Positions 15,251 to 23,430 of a DNA stretch of 64,000 nucleotides are shown in pieces. Source of the stretch: Burkholderiales bacterium (lineage in GTDB: Bacteria > Pseudomonadota > Gammaproteobacteria > Burkholderiales > Burkholderiaceae_C); NCBI GenBank assembly GCA_016213205.1, contig JACRAZ010000025.1, forward strand, positions 1-64,000. The letters are read 5' to 3'. Position 1 is the first letter of the stretch, and the number at the start of each line of letters is the position of its first letter. Position numbers and translations under genes: made by a program. The notes below the pieces were generated by a model. It saw only the letters and a list, made by a program, of their open reading frames with translations, did no database searches and was not told the DNA's origin.

Positions 15251-17587
15251 TCAGCCCGGCGTCGCGCCCTCCGCGGCGCCGAGCCAGGGCGCGGGGCCGA
15301 ACAGCTCGTCCAGCGCGCCCATGAAGTGCTTGAAGTCCAGCGGCTTCGTCCAGTAGTCGTCGAAGCCGGCGGCCAGCGCGCTGCGGATGTCGTCGGGCAT
15401 CGCGTTGGCCGACAGGGCCACGCAGCGGATGCCGGCGGTGGCGGCATCGGCGCGCAGGCGGCGCAGCACCTCGTGGCCATCGAAGTCGGGCAGCTGCATG
15501 TCCACCAGGATCAGGTCCGGCCGCGGCGTGCGGCGTGCGCACTCGATGCCGCTGCGGCCGTCGGGCGCGTGCTCGATGCGCAGGTCGCGCCGGCGGCCCA
15601 CCAGCTCGCTGACGATCATCACGTTGACCGGGTTGTCCTCGATGTAGAGCAGGCGCCGCTGCGGTGTGTGCGCCGTTGCCGGCGAAGGCGCCGTGGCGGG
15701 CGCCAGCGGCGCGCCGACGGGCTCGACGGCGGCGGCCGGCAGGTGCAGCTCGAAGCAGCTGCCCACGCCCACCTCGCTGCGCACCGAGACGCTGCCCCCC
15801 ATGTGCTGCACCGAGGCCTGCACGATGGCCAGGCCGATGCCGGTGCCCTCGATGCCTTCGCGTTCGGCGCCCAGGCGGTTGAAGGGCTCGAACACATGCT
15901 GCAGCTGCTGCTCGGTCATGCCGCGGCCGCTGTCCTGCACACGCAGGCGCACCACGCGCCCGTGGCGCTCGGCCTCGATGCACACCTCGCCGCCGGCACG
16001 GTTGTACTTGATGGCGTTGGTCACCAGGTTGATCAGCACCTGGCGCAGCCGCATCGCATCGGCCTGCACCGCCAGCGCCAGCGGGCCGGTGCGCAGCCGC
16101 ACCTGGTGCTGGCCTGCCAGGTTCTCCACCAGCGGCAGCACCGATTGCACCAGCGCCGGCAGCGCCACCGGCGCCAGCTGCAGCGGCAGCTCGCCGGACT
16201 CCAGGCTGGACAGGTCCAGCACGTCGTTGATCAGCGACAGCAGATGCTCCCCCGCGGTGTGGATGTGCTCGATGCGGCGCCGGCGCAGCGCCTCGTCCTG
16301 GCCCGGGCCGTCGGCCAGCAGCAGCTGGGCGAAGCCCAGCACCGCGTTCAGCGGCGTGCGCAGCTCGTGGCTCATGCGGGCGAGGAACTGCGACTTGGCC
16401 TGGCTCTCGCGCTGCGCGAGCAGCTTCTCCTGCTGGGCCTCGGCGGCGGCGTGGGCATCGGTCACGTCCCAGTTGATGCCGATGCGGCGCACGGTGCGGC
16501 CGGCTTCGTCGCGCACGGGAATCGAGCGCGAGGCCAGCCAGCGCACGCTGCCGTCAGGCCAGACGACGCGGAACACCGCGTTCGATGGGCGGTCCTCGGC
16601 GATGGCCTGGCGGATCTCTGCCTCGCTGGTGCCCACGTCGTCCGGGTGGGCCCAGGCCACACGCTCGGCCACGCTGACGTCGTCGTCGCGCGGCTCGCGC
16701 CCGCGCAGCAGGAACATCTGCGCATCCCAGCGGTGGTGTTCGCCGTTGGCATCGCTCTCCCAGGTGGCGATGCCGGCGCCGCGCGTGGCCAGCGCCACGC
16801 GCTCGGTGGCTTCGCGCAGGCGGCGCTCGGCGGCGTGGCGGTCGGTCACGTCCAGCATCACCCCGAACAGCATGGCGCCCTGTGGCAGCACCTCGATCGT
16901 GGTGCGCGAGGCCACGCGCCGCAGGCTGCCATCGGCGCGGCGGATGCGCAGGTCCAGGTCCACCAGGCCGCTGCGGCGGGCCAGCAGCGTGCGCACTGCC
17001 TCGGTGGCGGCGGCCCGGTCCTCGGGGTGCAGGTAGCGGCGGCTGTAGTCGTCCATGCTGGTGGCCACCACCGCCGCGAGGCCACCATGCAGCAGGCGCA
17101 TCTGCTCGTCCCAGTGCATCTCGCCGCTGTCGATGTCCTGCGTCCAGATGCCCACGCCGGCCGCGCCGGTGGCCATTTCGAGGCGCCGCGCGAGGTCCAC
17201 TTCGCGCTGCAGGGCCTGCGGTCCGCCACCCGGGTGCAGCGTGGCCACCATCAGGCCCGTGGCGGCGCCGTGCGCACGCAGGCCCAGGCGGGCCTTCAGG
17301 GGTTCGCCGTCCGCATCGCGGCCGGTGAACTCGAGCGGCGCGAACCCCTGGCCCGCGCGCAACTGCTGGCTCAGCCACAGCCGCATCACCGAACCGGTGG
17401 CGGGCCCGCAGAGCAGATCGTCCAGCCGCAGGCCGGCAATGGCGGCGGCCGTGTGGCCGGTGTAGCGGCTGAACGCGTGGTTGGCCGCCAGCACACGTGC
17501 CTGCCGGTCGGCCACCACGACCGGGAGGTCGAGCAACTCGTAGGCGTCGATCAACGGCTGGGCCAGCGTCGCGGGCGGCAGGGTCAT
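15251..17587 (-). CDS. hybrid sensor histidine kinase with three PAS-like domains and a receiver
   Basis: A 778-residue soluble kinase with no membrane segments. PAS-like domains cover about 12-120, 140-250 and 265-380; the third ends in a PAC-like segment (RRIGINWDVTD). The phosphoacceptor is H407 in MSHELRTPLN. The ATP-binding domain has NAIKYN, DSGRGM and GTGIGLAIV (about 524-590). After a short Pro/Ala linker comes a receiver with phosphoacceptor D696 (ILVDMQLPDFDGHE) and a KPLD loop. The architecture points to cytosolic redox or small-molecule sensing followed by phosphorelay. No partner Hpt protein or output regulator lies next to it, so its output is unknown. Confidence 0.9.
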   Translation of the reverse strand: MTLPPATLAQPLIDAYELLDLPVVVADRQARVLAANHAFSRYTGHTAAAIAGLRLDDLLCGPATGSVMRLWLSQQLRAGQGFAPLEFTGRDADGEPLKARLGLRAHGAATGLMVATLHPGGGPQALQREVDLARRLEMATGAAGVGIWTQDIDSGEMHWDEQMRLLHGGLAAVVATSMDDYSRRYLHPEDRAAATEAVRTLLARRSGLVDLDLRIRRADGSLRRVASRTTIEVLPQGAMLFGVMLDVTDRHAAERRLREATERVALATRGAGIATWESDANGEHHRWDAQMFLLRGREPRDDDVSVAERVAWAHPDDVGTSEAEIRQAIAEDRPSNAVFRVVWPDGSVRWLASRSIPVRDEAGRTVRRIGINWDVTDAHAAAEAQQEKLLAQRESQAKSQFLARMSHELRTPLNAVLGFAQLLLADGPGQDEALRRRRIEHIHTAGEHLLSLINDVLDLSSLESGELPLQLAPVALPALVQSVLPLVENLAGQHQVRLRTGPLALAVQADAMRLRQVLINLVTNAIKYNRAGGEVCIEAERHGRVVRLRVQDSGRGMTEQQLQHVFEPFNRLGAEREGIEGTGIGLAIVQASVQHMGGSVSVRSEVGVGSCFELHLPAAAVEPVGAPLAPATAPSPATAHTPQRRLLYIEDNPVNVMIVSELVGRRRDLRIEHAPDGRSGIECARRTPRPDLILVDMQLPDFDGHEVLRRLRADAATAGIRCVALSANAMPDDIRSALAAGFDDYWTKPLDFKHFMGALDELFGPAPWLGAAEGATPG

Positions 17588-17696
17588 CGGTGGCTTGGGG
17601 GGTACTGCAGGCGGGGCCCTCGGCCGCAGGCCGGGGCGTCAAGGCTGCCGCAGTCTAACGGGGCTGGCCGCGTCCGTGGACAGTCATTGACGCGGA

Positions 17697-17912
17697 TCAG
17701 CCCGCGGCGTTGGAAGGGCGCTGCAGTTTCAGCGCCACCCGGCGCAGCAGGGCGGTGGGCGACTGCAGTGCAAACGCCACCCAGTGCTGGGCGTACCCGT
17801 GGTCGCGCTGCAGCCGCTCGACGTCGAGGTGACAGCCTTCGCTGGCCATCAGCCATTTGAAGTCGATCCAGTCAATCAGCTGGGCGCGGCTGCGGGTGTC
17901 TCGGTGGTTCAT
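17697..17912 (-). CDS. conserved hypothetical protein, 71 residues
   Basis: A small soluble protein rich in aromatic and basic residues (LIDWIDFKWLM, YAQHWVAFAL, RRVALKLQR). It has no signal peptide or membrane helix and no motif I can name. The codon usage is typical of the window, with GC-rich third positions. The ATG at 17912 gives a compact protein. It is divergent from the dioxygenase gene at 18012, with 99 bases between them. I recall similar short proteins in related Burkholderiales but cannot assign a function. Confidence 0.6.
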   Translation of the reverse strand: MNHRDTRSRAQLIDWIDFKWLMASEGCHLDVERLQRDHGYAQHWVAFALQSPTALLRRVALKLQRPSNAAG

Positions 17913-18011
17913 GGCGGGTGAGAATCGGTCCCGGTACAACGCCGCAGCCCCTCGCTGGGCTGACATGGTTCGGCCATCGGCCGATGAATGGATCGCACCG
18001 GGAACCCCTGC

Positions 18012-18776
18012 ATGAGCCTGCCGCCCCCCCTGACCGCGCTGACCGACCTCGATGCGCAACTGGCCGCCAGCGGCTATGCGGTGCTGGACGCCGCCTCGCT
18101 GGCGCGGCTGGCCGGTGTGCCGGCCTCGGCCTTCGAGGCCTGGCGGTCCTGCTGGAACGACCTGCCGGCCGACGGCTACCTGCGTGACGGCGGCCGCTAC
18201 CGGCGGCGGCGGCATGCCTGCTTCACGGTCGATCCCGGCACGCAGGAGCCCACGGCGCGGGTGCGGCCGGTGCCCGGCCGGGCCCACTGGCAGCCGGTGG
18301 CGTACAACGCGCTGCACGGTGGCATCGAGCGCTGGTTCGAGCCGATGCACGGCGCGATGGTGGACGATCCGGCCTGGGCGCGCCTGCTCACGGCGCTGGC
18401 CGAGCGTGCCGCGCGGCTGCGTGCCGCACCCGAGGCGCGCTGGTACGTGGAGGCGCACCCCTTCCGCATCGACACCACCGACGGCATCGGCCGCCCCACG
18501 CCCGAAGGCGCGCACCGCGACGGCGTCGACCTGGTGGTGGTGATACTGGTCGGGCGCCAGGGCGTGAAGGGCGGCGAGACCCGTGTGTTCGATGCCCGTG
18601 GCCCGCAGGGCATGCGTTTCACGCTCAGCGAGCCCTGGAGCGCGCTGCTGCTCGACGACGAACACGTGATCCACGAGAGCACCCCGATCCAGCCTGTCGT
18701 GCCCGAGGCCGGCGGCCACCGCGACACCCTGGTGCTCACCTTCCGGCGGGGCGGCTTCCAGGGCCCTGACGCGTGA
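18012..18776 (+). CDS. 2OG-Fe(II) dioxygenase family protein (PF10014-like)
   Basis: A 254-residue cytosolic protein resembling the 2OG-Fe dioxygenase group that includes bacterial L-isoleucine 4-hydroxylase. The iron triad is readable: H168 and D170 in GAHRDGVDL and the distal H221 in EHVIHES. R237 (GHRDTLVLTF) is the likely 2-oxoglutarate carboxylate ligand. The HPFRI segment and conserved RYRRRRHACF also fit the family. It would hydroxylate a free amino acid or similar acid with O2 and 2-oxoglutarate. Its stop overlaps the GTG start of the dehydratase gene (GTGA at 18773), suggesting that product and dehydratase substrate are related. The ATG at 18012 is preferred over an upstream ATG at 17988. 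Confidence 0.82.
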   Translation: MSLPPPLTALTDLDAQLAASGYAVLDAASLARLAGVPASAFEAWRSCWNDLPADGYLRDGGRYRRRRHACFTVDPGTQEPTARVRPVPGRAHWQPVAYNALHGGIERWFEPMHGAMVDDPAWARLLTALAERAARLRAAPEARWYVEAHPFRIDTTDGIGRPTPEGAHRDGVDLVVVILVGRQGVKGGETRVFDARGPQGMRFTLSEPWSALLLDDEHVIHESTPIQPVVPEAGGHRDTLVLTFRRGGFQGPDA

Positions 18777-19789
18777 ACGAGGAACGCACGATGACGCCGC
18801 TGGCCATCGGTTTTGCCGACATCGAGGACGCCGCCGAACGGCTGCGCGGCGTGGCCCACCACACGCCGGTGCTGCGTTCACGCACCGCCGACGAGCGCAC
18901 CGGCGCCACGCTGTACTTCAAGGCCGAGCACCTGCAGCGCATCGGCGCGTTCAAGTTCCGCGGCGCGTACAACGCGCTGTCGCGGTTCAGCGCCGAGCAG
19001 CGCCGTGCCGGCGTGCTGGCCTTCAGCTCGGGCAACCATGCGCAGGCCGTGGCGCTGTCGGCCCGCCTGTTGGGCATGCCTTCGGTCATCGTGATGCCGC
19101 AGGATGTGCCGGCGGCCAAGCTGGCCGCCACGCGCGACTACCAGGCCGGCAGCCCCGGCAGCGAGGTGGTGCTGTACGACCGCTACCGCGAGGACCGGGA
19201 TGCGATCGGCGCGCGCATCGCCGCCGAACGCGGGCTGACGCTGATCCCGCCCTTCGACCACCCGCAGGTCATGGCGGGGCAGGGCACCGCGGCGCTGGAG
19301 CTGATCGACGAGGTCGGCCCACTCGACATGCTGCTGGTGTGCGTGGGCGGCGGCGGCCTGATCGCGGGCTGCGCGGTGGCTGCCAGGCACCGCGTGCCCG
19401 ACATCGAGGTGGTCGGCGTCGAGCCTGCCGCCGGCAACGACACCCAGCAGAGCCTGGCGCGCGGCGAGATCGTGAAGATCCCGGTGCCGCAGACGATCGC
19501 CGATGGCGCGCAAACCCAGGCCAGCGGCCGCCTCACCTTCCCGGTGATCCAGGCGCTGGTGTCGCGCATCGTCACCGTCAGCGACGCCCAGCTGGTGAGC
19601 ACGATGCGATTCATGGCCGAGCGCATGAAGCAGGTGGTCGAGCCCACCGGCTGCCTGGCCGCCGCGGCGGCGCTGCTGGGGCCGCTGGAAGGCCCGCTCG
19701 CGCTGCGCGGCCGCCGCGTGGGCATCATCGTGTCGGGTGGCAATGTCGACCTGGCGAGCTATGCTCGATGCCTGAACAACGAAGCCTAG
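18773..19789 (+). CDS. PLP-dependent threonine/serine dehydratase (possibly threo-3-hydroxyaspartate ammonia-lyase)
   Basis: A fold-type II PLP enzyme of the serine racemase / threonine dehydratase family. The Schiff-base lysine lies in IGAFKFRGAYNAL (K55 from the ATG at 18791). SSGNHAQ follows at about 79-85, and the glycine-rich phosphate clamp is VGGGGLIAG. The single-domain length of about 332 residues, with no C-terminal ACT domain, fits catabolic dehydratases, serine racemase or 3-hydroxyaspartate ammonia-lyase rather than biosynthetic IlvA. The GTG at 18773 overlaps the dioxygenase stop, and the ATG at 18791 is the alternative start. Coupling to an amino-acid hydroxylase suggests a beta-hydroxy amino acid substrate, which is inference. 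Confidence 0.88.
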   Translation: MNEERTMTPLAIGFADIEDAAERLRGVAHHTPVLRSRTADERTGATLYFKAEHLQRIGAFKFRGAYNALSRFSAEQRRAGVLAFSSGNHAQAVALSARLLGMPSVIVMPQDVPAAKLAATRDYQAGSPGSEVVLYDRYREDRDAIGARIAAERGLTLIPPFDHPQVMAGQGTAALELIDEVGPLDMLLVCVGGGGLIAGCAVAARHRVPDIEVVGVEPAAGNDTQQSLARGEIVKIPVPQTIADGAQTQASGRLTFPVIQALVSRIVTVSDAQLVSTMRFMAERMKQVVEPTGCLAAAAALLGPLEGPLALRGRRVGIIVSGGNVDLASYARCLNNEA

Positions 19790-19797
19790 TTGACAAA

Positions 19798-21309
19798 ATG
19801 AGCGACAAGGACACCCCCGCCAAGCCCCCCGGGCCCGATGCCGAGGCCGAGAAGCGCCAGCGCGAGAAAGTGGAGCAACTGGTGGCCCGCGCGCCAGTGC
19901 TGGCCAGCGGCCAGGTCACGCTGGACACCGGGCGCCGGCTCGAATACGGCGTGCGCGCGGCCTTCGTGCCGGTGGTCGCCGGGGGCATCGAGGCGCAGCG
20001 CGGCGAGCTGCAGGCGGCCGTGTTCACCATCGCCTACACCGTGGCGGCCGAGGGCGCCGCACCGCGGCCGGTGTGCTTCGTGTTCAATGGCGGGCCCGGC
20101 GCCTCGTCGATCTGGCTGCACCTGGGGGCCCTGGGCCCGAAGCGGGTGCCGGTGCATGACGACGGCAGCATGCCGCGCGCGCCCTACGCGGTGGTGGACA
20201 ACCCGCTGACCTGGCTGGCGCACTTCGACCTGGTGTTCATCGATCCGCCGCACACCGGCTATTCGCTGGCCTGCAGCGAGGCGGCACGCAAGAAGCTGCT
20301 GTCGGTGGATGGCGACGTGGAGGCCCTGACCGAGGTGATGCGAAGCTGGCTGGCCGCCAACCACCGCTTCGGCGCGCCGCTGTACCTGGCCGGCGAGAGC
20401 TACGGCACCACCCGCGCCGCGGCGCTGGCCGACAAGATGCTGGAGCAGGGCCTGGCCTTCGACGGCGTGATCCTGGTGTCCTGCGCGATGGACCTGCAGA
20501 GCCTGGTCTTCGCGCCACGCAACGACCTGCCTTACGCGCTGTTCCTGCCCGCCTTCGCCAACGTGGCCCAGTACCACGGGCGGCTGAAGGGGCCGCTGGC
20601 CGCATCGCCCGAGGCGGCCCGCGCCGCGGCCGAGGCCTTCGTCACGGAGGACTACCTCGCCGCGCTGCACGCCGGCGCGCGGCTGGACGGGCGCGCACGC
20701 GCGCGCATCGGCAAGCGCGTGGCCGAGCTCACCGGCCTGCCGCCGGCGCTGGTGCACGAGAAGAACCTGCGCATCAGCGACGAGTGCTTCTTCTTCGAGG
20801 CGCTGCGCGACGCGGGCCGCATCGTGGGCCGGCTCGAAGCCCGCGTCACCGGCCCGATGGCCGCCAGCCGCACGCGCACCTGGGAATTCGACCCCGGCAT
20901 CGACGCGCTGAACGCGCCCTACACCACCGCGGCGCTGGCCTACTTCGCCACGCTGGGCATCCCGGCCGACGCGCGCTACGAGGTGCTCTCGCTGGAGGTG
21001 AACAAGGCCTGGAAATGGTCGCGTGGCAGCAGCGACGGCTTCAGCGAGGGCAACGGCTTCACCAGCACCAGCACCGATCTGGCACGTGCACTGCGGCGCA
21101 ACCCGCACCTGCGTGTGCTGGTGGCCAGCGGCCGCTACGACCTGGGCACGCCCTATTCGGCCTCCGATTGGTCGCTTGCGCAGCTGGATGCCCCGGCCGA
21201 AGTGCTGGCCCGGGTGACGCATCGCCGCTACGACGCCGGCCACATGTTCTACACCCGCACCGCTGACTTGATGCAACTCAAGGCTGACCTGGTGGCCTGG
21301 CTCGGATGA
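19798..21309 (+). CDS. S10 family serine carboxypeptidase-like protein
   Basis: A 503-residue alpha/beta-hydrolase of the S10 family. FNGGPGASS forms the oxyanion region (97-105), the nucleophile is S201 in GESYGT, the acid lies in SGRYDLGTP, and the His in YDAGHMFY. No signal peptide is present. The N-terminus is charged and Pro/Glu-rich, so a cytosolic location is likely, unlike many secreted S10 enzymes. It starts eight bases after the dehydratase stop and so is probably the third gene of the dioxygenase-dehydratase operon. It may free C-terminal amino acids for that pathway or hydrolyse an amide or ester. Confidence 0.88.
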   Translation: MSDKDTPAKPPGPDAEAEKRQREKVEQLVARAPVLASGQVTLDTGRRLEYGVRAAFVPVVAGGIEAQRGELQAAVFTIAYTVAAEGAAPRPVCFVFNGGPGASSIWLHLGALGPKRVPVHDDGSMPRAPYAVVDNPLTWLAHFDLVFIDPPHTGYSLACSEAARKKLLSVDGDVEALTEVMRSWLAANHRFGAPLYLAGESYGTTRAAALADKMLEQGLAFDGVILVSCAMDLQSLVFAPRNDLPYALFLPAFANVAQYHGRLKGPLAASPEAARAAAEAFVTEDYLAALHAGARLDGRARARIGKRVAELTGLPPALVHEKNLRISDECFFFEALRDAGRIVGRLEARVTGPMAASRTRTWEFDPGIDALNAPYTTAALAYFATLGIPADARYEVLSLEVNKAWKWSRGSSDGFSEGNGFTSTSTDLARALRRNPHLRVLVASGRYDLGTPYSASDWSLAQLDAPAEVLARVTHRRYDAGHMFYTRTADLMQLKADLVAWLG

Positions 21310-21373
21310 TGCGTGCGCTGACCGTGCCGTGTGCCACACGCGCACGGCCATCACCCACCCAGGAGGCTTCACG

Positions 21374-22435
21374 ATGCATGTTGGCATCCTCACCGGCGGC
21401 GGCGATTGTCCGGGCCTGAACGCCGTGATCCGCGCCGTCACGCTGGCGCTCATCAACGAAGGCAGCGCACGCGTCACCGGCATCGAGCGCGGTTTTCTCG
21501 GGCTGATCACCGGCGAGCACCGCCCGCTGGATGGCGCGGCGGTGGCCGGCATCCTGGCGCAAGGCGGCACCATCCTCGGCACCCACAACCGCTGCGACCC
21601 GTTCCACTTCTTCGGTGCCAGCGGCGCCGACGTGTCGGCCCAGGCCATGTCCCGGGTGCGCGAGTGGGGGCTGGATGCGTTGGTGGTGATCGGCGGCGAC
21701 GGCACCATGGCCATTGCCGACAAGTTCCAGGCCCTGGGCCTGCCGGTGGTGGGCGTGCCCAAGACCATCGACAACGACCTGTGCCACACCGACCGCAGCT
21801 TCGGCTTCGACAGCGCGGTGGCCGTGGTGGCCGAGGCCCTGGACCGGCTGGAAACCACCGCGCGCAGCCATGGCCGCGTGATGATCGCCGAGACCATGGG
21901 CCGCTACGCGGGCTGGATCGCGCTGGAAGGCGGGATCGCCGGTGCGGCCGACGTGATCCTGATCCCGGAGGTGCCGTACCACGTGGAGACGGTGGCCGAG
22001 ATCTGCCGCCGCCGTGAGGCGAGCGAGGGCTACACGCTGATCTGCGTGGCCGAAGGCGCGCACCCGATCGCCGGTGGCCTGACGGTGCGGGCCACCATCG
22101 CCGACAGCCCCGACCCGCTGCGCCTGGGCGGGGTGGGGGCAGTGCTGGCCTCGCAGTTGCAGCCGCTGCTCAACAGCGAGGTGCGCGCCACGCTGCTGGG
22201 CCATGTGCAGCGTGGCGGCTCTCCCACGCCGTACGACCGGGTGCTGGCCACGCGCTTCGGCTACCACGCGGCGCAGCTGGTGCGCCAGCAGCGCTTTGGC
22301 CGCATGGTGGTGCTCAAGGGCGAGGATTGCGACAGCGTGCCGATCGCCGAAGTGGCAGGCCGCACCAGACCGGTGCCGCTGGACTACCCGCTGCTGCAGG
22401 CCGCACGCGGGCTGGGTGTTTCGCTCGGAGAGTGA
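21374..22435 (+). CDS. pfkA: 6-phosphofructokinase
   Basis: A 353-residue phosphofructokinase that phosphorylates fructose 6-phosphate in glycolysis. The N-terminus ILTGGGDCPGLN, GGDGT at 107-111 and PKTIDNDL at 129 are visible, as are ETMGRYAGW and HVQRGGSPTPYDR. Gly110 in GGDGT is the residue type of ATP enzymes (PPi enzymes have Asp there). Lys130 in PKTID is found in PPi enzymes and in the mixed group that includes trypanosomal ATP-PFK. The phosphoryl donor is most likely ATP but should be tested. A strong AGGAGG ribosome site (21361-21366) precedes the ATG. Confidence 0.92.
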   Translation: MHVGILTGGGDCPGLNAVIRAVTLALINEGSARVTGIERGFLGLITGEHRPLDGAAVAGILAQGGTILGTHNRCDPFHFFGASGADVSAQAMSRVREWGLDALVVIGGDGTMAIADKFQALGLPVVGVPKTIDNDLCHTDRSFGFDSAVAVVAEALDRLETTARSHGRVMIAETMGRYAGWIALEGGIAGAADVILIPEVPYHVETVAEICRRREASEGYTLICVAEGAHPIAGGLTVRATIADSPDPLRLGGVGAVLASQLQPLLNSEVRATLLGHVQRGGSPTPYDRVLATRFGYHAAQLVRQQRFGRMVVLKGEDCDSVPIAEVAGRTRPVPLDYPLLQAARGLGVSLGE

Positions 22436-22615
22436 ACAAGTGTGGAATCGTGCATGCCGAGGAAAGTTCCTCTGGCTTTGTACGGATGCACGGGGGCGAA
22501 TCCAGGCGTAAGGTGGGCTTGTCGCTGTGCCGGATCCGATGCTTCTGGCGCCAACAGCGGCGAAAGCGATGAGGAGCATTCCCCCTGGTGCCGTTGTGCA
22601 CCAGGGGATCTTTTT
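22436..22615 (+). ncRNA. candidate structured RNA between pfkA and its terminator
   Basis: About 145 bases without a convincing gene separate the pfkA stop from a strong terminator. The stretch can fold into nested helices. A 7-bp stem pairs 22449-22455 with 22486-22492 and encloses a GAGGA/TCCTC hairpin (from 22459). Further on, a GCTT/AAGC stem (22541-22544 with 22564-22567) encloses CGCC/GGCG. It could be a processed 3' UTR RNA or an independent small RNA. I do not recognise it as a known riboswitch, 6S, SRP or RNase P RNA. No clear promoter is seen, so a 3' UTR-derived RNA is as likely as a separate gene. Confidence 0.35.
22582..22615 (+). terminator. intrinsic terminator downstream of pfkA / candidate RNA
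   Basis: A perfect 10-bp GC-rich stem (CCCCTGGTGC, 22582-22591, with GCACCAGGGG, 22598-22607) has a 6-base loop. It is followed after three bases by TTTTT (22611-22615) on the plus strand. This is the clearest plus-strand rho-independent terminator in the window. It also insulates pfkA from the convergent enoyl-CoA hydratase operon ending at 22648. Confidence 0.9.
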
Positions 22616-22647
22616 CGTCCGGCGCCGGCCGGCCGCGCCGGCAGGAC

Positions 22648-23430
22648 TCAGGCGCCGCGGTTGCGCTCGCGCACGGCTTCGCGGCGCTGTTCCACGCCCT
22701 CGGCCTTGACCTGCGAATTGAAGGCGGTGGCGCGCTCGCGCTCGAGCGCCAGGCCCTGGCCGAACGGCAGTGCGTAGCCGTCGTTGATGATGGCCTTGTA
22801 GCGGCGCAGCATCTCGGGCAGCGTGCCCAGCATGTCGGTGGCCAGCTTGCGGGCCTGCGGCAGCAGTTCTTCGGCGGGCACCACGCGGCTCACCAGGCCC
22901 CAGGCAGCAGCCTGTTCGGCCGAGATCCAGTTGCCGGTGAACGAGGCCTCGCGTGCACGCGAGGGCCCGATGGTGCGCGAGAGCTTCTGCGACAGGCCCC
23001 AGCCGGGGGCGATGCCCACCCGCGCGTGGGTGTCGGCAAATCGCGCGCCGGGGCCGGCCAGCAGCACGTCGCAGGCCAGCGCGAGCTCGAAGCCGCCGGT
23101 GACCGCCGCGCCGTTGATCGCGCCGATGATCGGGCCGTCGAAGCGGTTCAGCGCCGCCACCGGATCGGCGGTGCGCTTGCCGCTGCCCAGGCTGCCTTCG
23201 CCGGCGCCGATCTCGCGCAGGTCCAGGCCGGCACAGAAGGCGCGGCCGTTGGCGGCGAGGATCAGCACCCGCACCGAGGGGTCGGCGGCGAGCCTGTCCA
23301 CCGTTTCGGCAATCTCGGTCATCAGCGCGCGCGACAGCGCGTTCATCGCCTGCGGGCGGTTCAGCGTGAGCACGGCATAGCCGGCGGGGTCGATCTCGGT
23401 GAGCAGGATGGGTTCGATGTCGGTCGTCAT
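22648..23430 (-). CDS. enoyl-CoA hydratase/isomerase family protein
   Basis: A 260-residue crotonase-fold enzyme. The oxyanion-hole segments are FCAGLDLREIG and GAAVTGGFELALACD, and the loop DTHARVGIAPGWG completes the acyl-CoA site. The first catalytic Glu position is in GGFELAL. The position usually held by the second hydratase Glu is near RVGIAPGWG, where no Glu is evident, so the exact reaction (hydratase or isomerase) is open. It is the last gene of the minus-strand run, and its ATG overlaps the diguanylate cyclase stop by four bases (ATGA at 23427-23430). Confidence 0.88.
   Translation of the reverse strand: MTTDIEPILLTEIDPAGYAVLTLNRPQAMNALSRALMTEIAETVDRLAADPSVRVLILAANGRAFCAGLDLREIGAGEGSLGSGKRTADPVAALNRFDGPIIGAINGAAVTGGFELALACDVLLAGPGARFADTHARVGIAPGWGLSQKLSRTIGPSRAREASFTGNWISAEQAAAWGLVSRVVPAEELLPQARKLATDMLGTLPEMLRRYKAIINDGYALPFGQGLALERERATAFNSQVKAEGVEQRREAVRERNRGA

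Noticed and set aside
15326-17860. 844-codon plus-strand frame opposite the hybrid kinase
   Set aside because: It is the mirror of the kinase coding strand, rich in His/Gln/Arg, with no recognisable domain. The kinase on the minus strand explains the region.
22454-22470. GAGGAAAGT resembling the opening of RNase P RNA
   Set aside because: RNase P RNA is several hundred bases long with conserved P4 and other elements. The stretch here ends at a terminator within 150 bases and lacks them.
22203-22777. Short plus-strand frames covering the end of pfkA and the candidate RNA
   Set aside because: They overlap pfkA out of frame or lie in the RNA region, have poor codon usage and no ribosome sites, and show no family similarity.
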